A DNA stretch of 9,281 bases, taken from assembly GCA_023429845.1 (NCBI GenBank), contig JAEZCY010000332.1, positions 1 to 9,281 of the forward strand. The letters are read 5' to 3'. The notes beneath the pieces are model-generated. The model made no database searches, was not told the origin of the DNA, and saw only the letters and a program-made list of their open reading frames with translations. A program made the translations under genes and the position numbers. Numbering within the stretch: the first letter of the stretch is position 1; each line of letters starts with the position of its first letter. Below are positions 1 to 5,096 of the stretch, in pieces. This DNA comes from Acidobacteriota bacterium. Lineage in GTDB: Bacteria; Acidobacteriota; Vicinamibacteria; Vicinamibacterales; Vicinamibacteraceae.

Positions 1-422
1 CGGCCGGGTCGACGCGGAGCGGAGAGCATTGACGACGACGAGCACGGCGACAGGATCGAAGACGCGATGGTCCCTGCGGAGCGATCTGGACGCCGGCACC
101 ATGCGCCTTCTTCCGCATCCTGCTGCCACGCCGGAGGTCTTGTTCGCACGCAATCCGTGACACGCGCGCGCCACGACCAGGGCTCCGATCTGGGCGCGAG
201 TGTGGCGCTGTTGTCCTGCAGCATCTGGGCACGCATGCCGCTGGGTCCGGCACGGGCAAGCGATGGCGTGAACGACCCTCGTGGCGCGCTGGGGTCAGAG
301 GCTGGGCACGAGGGTGGGGTCGTTCACGCCATCGTCTCTGGTGCGGCATGCACAGCGGCATGTCTCGGCCAGGCGGCAGACAGCGCCGCCTGCCCTTGCC
401 GTGTGCAGCAATCGCCGGCGCG
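1..422. other. Gene-poor left edge
   Basis: No gene can be supported here. Two reading frames run off the left edge. One is on the minus strand from an ATG at 102-100 and reads into a short hydrophobic stretch (PVAVLVVVNAL). The other is a plus-strand frame rich in Asp and Glu. Neither is recognisable, and each is too short to judge by codon use. The only clear structure is the nested inverted repeat at 233-362, listed separately. The stretch lies just past the stop codon of the 385-aa minus-strand gene, so it could hold that operon's 3' end. Confidence 0.5.
233..362. repeat. Large nested inverted repeat
   Basis: Perfect 17-bp arms lie at 261-277 and 318-334. A further 6-bp pair inside them (CTCGTG at 278-283, CACGAG at 307-312) extends the stem with a short bulge on the right side. 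An outer pair of 10-bp arms lies at 234-243 (CATGCCGCTG) and 353-362, with an overlapping alternative 9-bp partner at 343-351. The result is a branched hairpin of about 130 bases in gene-free DNA, 61 bases past the stop of the 385-aa gene. It has no T run, so it is a poor intrinsic terminator. An oriT-like nicking region, a protein-binding site or a structured RNA are possible. Which one is inference. Confidence 0.75.
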
Positions 423-1580
423 TCAAGCGTTTGCAGGCGCGTCATCGGCATAGCTGACCAAGGGAGAGAGAGGGCTCGGCGAGGACTCCGAGACCGGGGG
501 GCCAACCTGACGCGATTTTCGCTTGGCCCCCCTCCTGGCCCACGCGTCGCGGTCCATGGCGGGGGTGAGCTGCAAGTACTGGCGGTCCAGCATGACCACC
601 TGCACGCGCGCGCAGCCGTGTGTCCGATCGTCGGCGAGTACTGTCGACGGTGCCTCCCAGAGCACCCGATCCCCGCGTACCCGCCAGGCTCGATAGAGCG
701 CCTGGATCTTCGCGCTGCCCTGCCTGTTGAACTCGCGTCGGAGGTACGGATCGTCGGGGTCGCCGACGTGTGATCCCCGTGCGTGGCACTCGGCGAAGTA
801 CGGCTCGAGCGACCTGCTCACACTCGGATTCATCGGCGTCCAGAGCTCCTCGCGGACGGCGGCCTTGTACAGAGCAACGGCCGTGCGGAATCGGCGCGGC
901 ACGAGCAGCCGAAGCGTCCACCGATGGACCAGCCGAAGCACGCCGAGGTGGCGGAGGAGGAACTGCCGGAAGTCCACGGGCACGCGGCGGTTCACCAGGT
1001 ACACGAACACCAGGTGTTCCATGCTGTCCTTTTCGATGCCAATGGGCAGCTTGTCGGGAAAACATCGGAGCGTCCGCTGGCGACCGGTCCCGAACGCGAT
1101 GTGCGGATAGTCGTCCGGCTGCATGCGGTTGTCGCGCATCCGCGAGAAGAACTGCAGCTTGTCATCGGCCGGGCTCAGCCACCAGCAACGACGGTCGTCC
1201 AGAAGGGCGTCGAGGATCATCACGCGCTCGACCATGCGGCCGAGCGAGTGGAGCCGTCGATTCCGGTTGTCGGCCTGCCGGATCGCTTCGTAGAGCGGCT
1301 TGTGGTGGACGTGGTACAGACGTCCGCGGCGCACGGGGCCCGGCTGGATGACCCGGATGAATCCGCGGGCCACCAGCCGCCCGATGAACTCACGGCTGTT
1401 GTGGCCGCGCACGGTGCCGGTGAACGTACAGTACTGCCGCTCGAGGAAACACCCGGCGTGCACCATCACCGCCACGAGGAATCGGCATTGCCGCTCGGTG
1501 AATCCGAAGGTCGCCAGGGCCTGTACGCGCGCCTTGGTCACGCTGTCCCACGTGTCGCTGAGCGGATAGGAGGACATCAC
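423..1580 (-). CDS. Winged-helix-like protein of a mobile-element gene pair
   Basis: This is a protein of about 385 residues with no assigned function. Roughly the first 110 residues look like a winged helix-turn-helix. A FGFTERQCRFLVAV helix is followed by a second helical stretch, then RGHNSREFIGRLVARGFIRV, and then a basic strand and hairpin ending in GRLYHVHHKPLY. This is the layout seen in replication-relaxation and MarR-like DNA-binding proteins. The middle is rich in Arg, Trp and Leu (FPDKLPIG, then VPVDFRQFLLRH), and the last 60 residues are Arg/Ser/Pro-rich and probably disordered. The start is GTG at 1580 (7 bases after a GGAGG) or ATG at 1577, which overlaps the upstream TGA as TGATG. 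Either way, the overlap points to translational coupling with the 289-aa gene. I recall similar pairs in conjugative or integrative elements, but that link is from memory. The gene itself is sound; its role is not known. Confidence 0.85.
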   Translation of the reverse strand: MMSSYPLSDTWDSVTKARVQALATFGFTERQCRFLVAVMVHAGCFLERQYCTFTGTVRGHNSREFIGRLVARGFIRVIQPGPVRRGRLYHVHHKPLYEAIRQADNRNRRLHSLGRMVERVMILDALLDDRRCWWLSPADDKLQFFSRMRDNRMQPDDYPHIAFGTGRQRTLRCFPDKLPIGIEKDSMEHLVFVYLVNRRVPVDFRQFLLRHLGVLRLVHRWTLRLLVPRRFRTAVALYKAAVREELWTPMNPSVSRSLEPYFAECHARGSHVGDPDDPYLRREFNRQGSAKIQALYRAWRVRGDRVLWEAPSTVLADDRTHGCARVQVVMLDRQYLQLTPAMDRDAWARRGAKRKSRQVGPPVSESSPSPLSPLVSYADDAPANA

Positions 1581-2446
1581 AGGAACTCCTCCATGCCGCG
1601 TGCGCGTGGTGCGGGTCGGCCCCCGCCACGGCCGCCGGTGACGTACACCCGGAACCCGGCCTTGCTGTGGCTGGCGGCGTGCGCGCCGCGGTAGTGCGGC
1701 GTGAACAGCTCGACGTCCTGGTGCAGTTCGCGCCCATCGACCTCGTACTCGATGCGGTAGTCCGGGAAGTGCACCTGGCCGTCGAAGTACGGCAGGTCGT
1801 GGTCGCGGGCCCAGTCCCGGATCTCGTGCTCGTCACGGTCGGGCCGGCCATCACTGTCGGCACGTCCTCGATTAGGAGCCTGGAGGAACTCCTGGTACTC
1901 GCGCTTGAGATCCTGCTCGAGCACCACGCGGCGCACGTCGAGTCCACCATGCTCGTCGCGGAGCCGCTCCTCTTCCTGGCGGTACGTCGCGTACAGCTGC
2001 GAGTCGTGCTCCAGCTCCCGCTCCCGGCTGACGCCGGCGTAGAAGGTCTGCGACCCACCGTCCTCGCGTTCGAGGGCGTGCGCGTCGAGCAGCTCGCGTC
2101 CTTCGCGCGTGAGCGTCAGCCCACGCTCGTCGTCGCCGAGGTCCACGTCGGCGACCAGGCCTTCGTCGCGCAAGTGCGCGAGGGTGTCGTGGTCGGCGTC
2201 CAGGTCGTGCTCCGGCACGACCCTGAACGCGCCGACGGCCGCCAGCGTGCGGCTGTCCTCGCCGTTCAATTCGTACATGCGGTCGCGTTCGAGCACCAGT
2301 TCGCGCTCCTCGCCCCGTGGCAGGTCGAGGTCGCGCGCCAGCCCGTCCCGTGGGTCCAGGTCGTCGCGGTCGCGGATGTCGTACACGCGGGCGCGGTCAT
2401 CACCGGTGCCCTCACGATCACGCGCGTCATCTCGCCGATCGAACAT
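1577..2446 (-). CDS. Charged winged-helix protein with possible nuclease-like C-terminus
   Basis: This 289-residue protein is extremely rich in Asp, Glu and Arg. The first 65 residues are a low-complexity charged stretch of DRxD-type repeats. Residues of about 65-140 (SRTLAAVGAFRVVPEHDL, then HLRDEGLVADVDL, then TLTREGRELL) resemble a winged helix. A charged helical middle (VVLEQDLKREYQEFL) leads to a C-terminal part in which PDYRIEYE (from about residue 228) is followed by DVELFT (from 244) and HYRGAH (from 251). PD-x-E...E-x-T spacing like this occurs in PD-(D/E)XK nuclease-like folds and in the C-terminal half of replication-relaxation proteins; applying it here is inference. ATG at 2446 is chosen over TTG at 2494 because a GAGG lies 6 bases upstream of it. 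The stop overlaps the start of the 385-aa gene, so the two form an operon, probably read from the promoter at 2702-2730. Confidence 0.85.
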   Translation of the reverse strand: MFDRRDDARDREGTGDDRARVYDIRDRDDLDPRDGLARDLDLPRGEERELVLERDRMYELNGEDSRTLAAVGAFRVVPEHDLDADHDTLAHLRDEGLVADVDLGDDERGLTLTREGRELLDAHALEREDGGSQTFYAGVSRERELEHDSQLYATYRQEEERLRDEHGGLDVRRVVLEQDLKREYQEFLQAPNRGRADSDGRPDRDEHEIRDWARDHDLPYFDGQVHFPDYRIEYEVDGRELHQDVELFTPHYRGAHAASHSKAGFRVYVTGGRGGGRPAPRARGMEEFL

Positions 2447-2569
2447 GACTGTCCTCGAGCCTTGGCTCGGCCTCGCCGCGCTACGGCCAGGCAAGCCAGC
2501 AAGGGGTTGCGTTGGGGTGTTCGTGAAGGCGCCCGGGGCGAATGTCGCGCGGGGCGATTCAGGAAGGCG

Positions 2570-2606
2570 CTGACCGTCCGGGGCGGTGTGCCGCGGGGAC
2601 GGTCAG
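2570..2606. repeat. Perfect 10-bp inverted repeat in operon leader
   Basis: CTGACCGTCC at 2570-2579 and its exact complement at 2597-2606 enclose a 17-base loop. The loop can form its own small GCGG/CCGC stem. The repeat lies between the putative promoter and the 289-aa gene, so it would be part of the transcribed leader. It may be an operator, an attenuator-like RNA hairpin or a recombination site; the sequence does not decide. Confidence 0.6.
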
Positions 2607-2621
2607 GGCTCGGTCGCTAAA

Positions 2622-2650
2622 GGGGCTCGCGGCCACTGGGGCTCGCGAGC
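2622..2650. repeat. Short direct repeat and palindrome
   Basis: GGGGCTCGCG occurs at 2622-2631 and again at 2638-2647, 16 bases apart, about one and a half helical turns. The second copy runs into the palindrome GCTCGCGAGC at 2641-2650. Both are in the leader of the left operon, between the candidate promoter and the first gene, and could be repressor half-sites. In DNA this GC-rich, chance is also possible. Confidence 0.3.
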
Positions 2651-2701
2651 GTCGATGGCTTCCCACTGCCGTGAGCGCATCGTGCAAGGACCGCTGCAGC
2701 C

Positions 2702-2730
2702 TTTATACGCCTGACGGGGAGTGCTCGCAA
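2702..2730 (-). promoter_or_regulatory. Candidate sigma70 promoter for the left operon
   Basis: Read on the minus strand, a TTGCGA -35 element (2730-2725) is separated by exactly 17 bases from a TATAAA -10 element (2707-2702). That matches the sigma70 consensus at 4 of 6 and 5 of 6 positions. TATAAA is rare in such GC-rich DNA. Transcription would start near 2695 and run towards the 289-aa gene, giving a leader of about 250 bases that contains the inverted repeat at 2570-2606. The call rests on sequence match and direction only. Confidence 0.5.
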
Positions 2731-2770
2731 GGGCCGACGACTTGGCAGCTCAGCGGGTCGAGTCCACTCC

Positions 2771-2926
2771 TCACGTCATCGGCACTGGTGGGCTGCCGGT
2801 GCGGGTTCGGGACACGGCTTGAGCCCAGGCCAACTCCAAAATGTGAAGCTCAGGGTTCGGTACAGCAGCGTTCGACGATTCAGCCGCCGCGACGTCGGTG
2901 TCCTCGTGACTGAGATCCTGAAACAT
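2771..2926 (-). CDS. Small 51-aa reading frame beyond the last attC
   Basis: An ATG at 2926-2924 opens a 51-codon frame beginning MFQDLSHEDTDVAAAE and ending at a TGA at 2773-2771. The product is acidic in its first half and contains a short amphipathic helix (LHILELAWAQAV). It starts 24 bases after the outer end of the attC at 2950-3024, the spacing seen for other cassette genes here, so it may be the gene of a further cassette. No attC can be seen behind it, so the cassette would be terminal or truncated. The GGAG before the ATG is closer than ideal. I do not recognise the protein, and it may not be real. Confidence 0.4.
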   Translation of the reverse strand: MFQDLSHEDTDVAAAESSNAAVPNPELHILELAWAQAVSRTRTGSPPVPMT

Positions 2927-2949
2927 GACTCCGTCTGAATTTCGTGTCG

Positions 2950-3024
2950 TTCTAACGAGCGCGGTTCAGCCCCGGCGCGCTCGTGATGCAACCGGGTGCC
3001 GTCGGCTGCAGCCGCTGGTTAGAC
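2950..3024 (-). repeat. attC site 1 (last in array)
   Basis: On the minus strand the site starts with the R'' core GTCTAAC (3024-3018). It continues with CAGCGG and the inner box TGCAGCCGACGG, returns through GGGGCTGAACC, and ends in GTTAGAA (2956-2950). The 75-base length and the imperfect complementarity of both ends fit an integron attC. The R' core ends in A instead of the usual pyrimidine. The gene in front of it is the 97-aa membrane protein. Confidence 0.85.
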
Positions 3025-3066
3025 TGCGAACGCAATGAGCACCGGGAGCTTCCTGTTGACCCAGTC

Positions 3067-3360
3067 TCACGATCCGAACGAGTCGTGGCGCCCTCGGCGC
3101 CATTCCAGGTAGTGGCTTCGAATTCGCAGAACGCAGACTACGACCGCAGCGCCGCAGACTGTGCCCACCGCCATCAGTGCCAGCCGATCCTGAGTGCCGC
3201 CAAGGACGTGATCGTTGAGAATGGCGTGGTCGAACTGAGGACCCGAGTAGCCGACGAAACGCTCGAGACACAGGAGGCTGACGGCGAGAGCCGGGACGGC
3301 CGCTACGACGAGCAAGCCAACCTCGCGAACTGGGAATACTTTCGTGCGTGTCACGGCCAC
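3067..3360 (-). CDS. Cassette-encoded two-helix membrane protein
   Basis: This 97-residue protein has two probable transmembrane helices, at about 13-34 (VGLLVVAAVPALAVSLLCL) and 58-80 (LALMAVGTVCGAAVVVCVL). The polar loop between them holds Glu, Asp and His residues, and the tail after the second helix is basic (RRGRHD). The positive tail suggests that the C-terminus is cytoplasmic. I do not recognise the family. Two in-frame GTG starts are possible, at 3360 and 3354. The second has a GAAGAG at 8 bases and is the better candidate. The gene fills the cassette between the attC at 3395-3468 and its own attC at 2950-3024. Function unknown; small membrane proteins of this kind are common in cassette arrays. 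Confidence 0.75.
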   Translation of the reverse strand: MAVTRTKVFPVREVGLLVVAAVPALAVSLLCLERFVGYSGPQFDHAILNDHVLGGTQDRLALMAVGTVCGAAVVVCVLRIRSHYLEWRRGRHDSFGS

Positions 3361-3394
3361 AGCTCTTCGCTGCCGCTTTTGCGCTCGGCCCGCA

Positions 3395-3468
3395 GTCTAA
3401 CCTGCTTCAGCCGCGGCGCTTCATGATCACGCCGGGCGCCGTCGGCTGCAAGCGGCGGTTAGTTAGGC
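3395..3468 (-). repeat. attC site 2
   Basis: On the minus strand the site runs from GCCTAAC (3468-3462) through CGCTTGCAGCCGACGGC and CGCGGCTGAAGC to GTTAGAC (3401-3395), 74 bases. The inner boxes match the CAAGCCGA/CGGCTTAA layout of classical attC sites, and the TGCAGCCGACGGC block is shared with attC site 1. Just inside the first core is a second TAAC, so the end reads GCCTAACTAAC. The core supplies the stop codon of the 145-aa gene. Confidence 0.9.
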
Positions 3469-3900
3469 AGCTCCGACACTGCGCTGCTCGAAGAGAGGGT
3501 TGTGTGCCGCAACGCGGAACTGGCGCTCGGCTCGGAAGGATCGCCCGGAGAGCGACTGGACGGCGATGTTGGCCTGAAGCTCCCAGCCCGGTGCGACGAA
3601 CGCTTCTGTAACGACCTGGCCAACGCTACCTCGATGCAGCGTGAGCGTTGCCTTGCGCACCCGCGCAGCGTCAAGGCCGGACTTGGCGAGCTGTTCGCGA
3701 AACACACGCACCGCCCTGGCCTGAGCCGCTTCGAGTGGCGTTCCACTCGGCCCCAGCGGAGCAAGGAGGTCGAACTCAACGCAATCGAGGCGCGCGATCA
3801 AGAAGCCGAAGAGCCAATACCCCTGGTAGGACGAGTAGCGGCTGACATAGGCATCGAGCGTATTTGGGACGACGCCACGAAGTACGCGAGTCGATGGCAT
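3463..3900 (-). CDS. Cassette-encoded hypothetical protein, 145 aa
   Basis: This is a soluble-looking protein of 145 residues. The N-terminal third is aromatic and conserved-looking (AYVSRYSSYQGYWLFGFL), followed by an acidic strand (VEFDLLAP), a helix (AVRVFREQLAKSGL) and a beta-rich C-terminal half (GWELQANIAVQSLSGRSF). I recall similar YxSRYSDYxGYWLFGFL proteins annotated as hypothetical in integron cassettes; no function is known to me. The ATG at 3900 follows the R' core of the upstream attC (3910-3993) by only 9 bases, with no Shine-Dalgarno. Its TAA stop is the TAA of the R'' core of its own attC (3395-3468). The gene therefore fills its cassette from end to end, which strongly supports both gene and site. 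Confidence 0.85.
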   Translation of the reverse strand: MPSTRVLRGVVPNTLDAYVSRYSSYQGYWLFGFLIARLDCVEFDLLAPLGPSGTPLEAAQARAVRVFREQLAKSGLDAARVRKATLTLHRGSVGQVVTEAFVAPGWELQANIAVQSLSGRSFRAERQFRVAAHNPLFEQRSVGAA

Positions 3901-3909
3901 CTTTGGTCT

Positions 3910-3993
3910 GCCTAACGCGTTGACGCTCAGCCGCGAGCGGCGCGACGACCACCCAGTCCGCCGCCGCTCGTCTTCTGCAGCGGCTGGTCAGGC
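3910..3993 (-). repeat. attC site 3, diverged core
   Basis: This 84-base site reads on the minus strand from GCCTGAC (3993-3987; normally RYYYAAC) to GTTAGGC (3916-3910). It holds perfect 9-bp inner arms CGAGCGGCG/CGCCGCTCG at 3934-3942 and 3962-3970, and CGGCTGAGC near the R' end. The TAAC to TGAC change in the R'' core is a departure from consensus. The 92-aa gene runs through most of this site and stops at 3929-3927. Confidence 0.8.
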
Positions 3994-4205
3994 AGTGCGG
4001 GTGGCCGCTGACTGCCCGCCACCAGCCAGCCGGCAAAGAAGGCACTGGCCGCCGCGTGTGGAACGACGCCGACGATAAACTCAGCTGGAAGGCGCAGCCA
4101 GAACTGCAGCAGTGCTGCGAACGTCTCGTCGCGCTCACGAATCAACAGCCACAACGCGATGAGGAGCGCCGGTCCCAGCGATGCACCGGCGAATGCTGCC
4201 GCCAT
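3927..4205 (-). CDS. Small membrane protein whose tail is encoded by attC
   Basis: This 92-residue protein starts at the ATG 16 bases after the stop of the 72-aa gene, in the same cassette. A longer frame back to 4256 would overlap that gene. Two hydrophobic stretches are visible, at about 3-21 (AAFAGASLGPALLIALWLL) and 40-60 (EFIVGVVPHAAASAFFAGWL), joined by a basic and acidic turn (IRERDE). The last 21 residues or so (from PDQPLQ, ending AARG) are encoded inside attC site 3, where the TGA of CGGCTGA ends the frame. That tail is Gly/Arg-rich and probably unstructured. The small spacing suggests that it is co-translated with the 72-aa protein and that the two may form a complex. Family unknown. 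Confidence 0.65.
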   Translation of the reverse strand: MAAAFAGASLGPALLIALWLLIRERDETFAALLQFWLRLPAEFIVGVVPHAAASAFFAGWLVAGSQRPPALPDQPLQKTSGGGLGGRRAARG

Positions 4206-4221
4206 GACCGACAGTTGTCTC

Positions 4222-4440
4222 TTAGAAATACTGCATCGCCGCGAGGGTCGGCCCAACGATAAGGGCGAGCCCCGTGGTGCACAGCAGCCCCATTTGCACC
4301 CACGCGTCGACGCTGGTAGTAAGCCGAACGGGACGCCGTTCGATCACCTGGAACGAAGTCGGGGCAATGACGAGAGCGGCGCCGAACACCAAGAACGCTC
4401 CGAGCAGGCCAGTGACGTAGCGGACCATATTGCCCCCCAT
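4222..4440 (-). CDS. Small two-helix membrane protein, 72 aa
   Basis: This 72-residue protein has probable transmembrane helices at about 6-28 (VRYVTGLLGAFLVFGAALVI) and 46-70 (WVQMGLLCTTGLALIVGPTL), and a short basic loop (ERRPVR) between them. Two starts are possible. ATG at 4440 lies only 7 bases past the end of the upstream attC (4448-4522). ATG at 4428 is preceded by a GGGGGG that could serve as a weak Shine-Dalgarno. The stop TAA lies 16 bases before the ATG of the 92-aa gene, so this is a two-gene cassette. I do not recognise either protein; a membrane pair such as a transporter, an immunity protein or a toxin-antitoxin-like unit are guesses only. Confidence 0.7.
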   Translation of the reverse strand: MGGNMVRYVTGLLGAFLVFGAALVIAPTSFQVIERRPVRLTTSVDAWVQMGLLCTTGLALIVGPTLAAMQYF

Positions 4441-4447
4441 CTGCCTA

Positions 4448-4522
4448 AACTAACGACCCAGCTTCTGCCGCGGCGAGCTCATGATCCATCGGGCGGCCGC
4501 CGGCTGCAACCGCTGGTTAGAC
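4448..4522 (-). repeat. attC site 4
   Basis: On the minus strand the site runs from GTCTAAC (4522-4516) through GCGGTTGCAGCCGGCGGC and CCGCGGCAGAAGC to GTTAGTT (4454-4448), 75 bases. The R' core departs from GTTRRRY at one position. A TAGGC follows it directly, so the end reads GTTAGTTTAGGC, close to a mirror of the GCCTAACTAAC in site 2. Its R'' core provides the stop of the 165-aa gene. Confidence 0.85.
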
Positions 4523-5014
4523 GGAACCTGTGTCATCTGATTTTGACGAGGGCCGTGTACGGCCGACGCAAGGCGCCTCCGGCATGTCGTACGCGTCAGG
4601 GCGGTAGACCGTCACCTGAATCTGGATACCCAGCGATGCGATTGAGCACAGCGTGGCGTTGCTGAGTTGCACGCCATCGAAGGGGCGTGTCGCACTGCCG
4701 GCTTGGATGCCGATGTCGAGTACGCGCCGCCCGGCGGTCTGCCAGGATCGCAGGGCGGCGCCCCGAAGGGCTTTCAGCCTCGCGAGGAAACGCCGGCAAT
4801 CTGTCTCAGCACTCCCCCGGGAGATTCCATTCAGGACCAGAAGTCGAGCCATCGGTCGGCCGCTGAGTGCGAGCGGGTGGTGCGCGTGCGGAAGCGCCTC
4901 AGCGAGCGGAGCGAGCGAGGTGCGAGACGAGACGACAAGATCGGTCGTGATGTAGAACGCTTGCGGTTCGGGCGCTTCGGCCCGCCGCTTCGTGGTCGAT
5001 CGCGTCTTTGCCAC
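4517..5014 (-). CDS. Cassette-encoded protein, possibly DUF4279-like
   Basis: This is a 165-residue soluble protein. After a basic, probably disordered N-terminus (KTRSTTKRRAEAPEP) comes a strand and helix (FYITTDLVVSS, then LAPLAEALPHA), then ARLLVLNGI and a helix with LARLKALRGAALRSW. A C-terminal sheet-like part follows (RRVLDIGIQAG, then VQLSNATLCSIASLGIQIQVTVY). The last segment, a strand, then a helix with an alternation of Leu/Ala/Leu-Gly, then a final V-Y strand, resembles the end of DUF4279 domains, which occur often in cassettes. This is a pattern impression, not a domain hit. The start is GTG at 5014, 12 bases beyond the R' core at 5033-5027, without a clear Shine-Dalgarno. The stop TAA is in the R'' core of attC site 4. 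Confidence 0.75.
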   Translation of the reverse strand: MAKTRSTTKRRAEAPEPQAFYITTDLVVSSRTSLAPLAEALPHAHHPLALSGRPMARLLVLNGISRGSAETDCRRFLARLKALRGAALRSWQTAGRRVLDIGIQAGSATRPFDGVQLSNATLCSIASLGIQIQVTVYRPDAYDMPEAPCVGRTRPSSKSDDTGSV

Positions 5015-5026
5015 TAGTTCGTGTCC

Positions 5027-5086
5027 GTCTAACGCTCAGCATCAGCGGCGGCGCGCAACGCCGTCCGCTGCCTGTTGTTGTTGGGC
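5027..5086 (-). repeat. attC site 5 (first in array)
   Basis: On the minus strand the site runs from GCCCAAC (5086-5080) through GGCAGCGGACGGC and GCCGCCGCTGATGC to GTTAGAC (5033-5027), 60 bases. Both cores match RYYYAAC and GTTRRRY fully, and the inner arms GCGGACGGC and GCCGCCGC can pair. It starts 10 bases past the stop of the 568-aa gene. It is the shortest and most canonical of the five sites. Confidence 0.9.
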
Positions 5087-5096
5087 GGCAATCCCG

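Noticed and set aside
1..102. Open frames running off the left edge on both strands
   Set aside because: About 33 codons are too few to tell a gene from chance in GC-rich DNA, and neither frame matches a family that I know.
783..2620. Two long plus-strand open frames (783-1694 and 1667-2620)
   Set aside because: They mirror the 385-aa and 289-aa minus-strand genes, in which the G/C-rich third positions, overlapping junction and Shine-Dalgarno sequences fit real genes. The plus-strand products are low-complexity Val/Arg/Ala-rich shadows.
2776..2991. Minus-strand frame of 71 codons overlapping the end of attC site 1
   Set aside because: It starts inside attC site 1, has no ribosome site and has an Arg/Pro/Ser-rich composition. 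The 51-codon frame in another phase is a better candidate for the same stretch.
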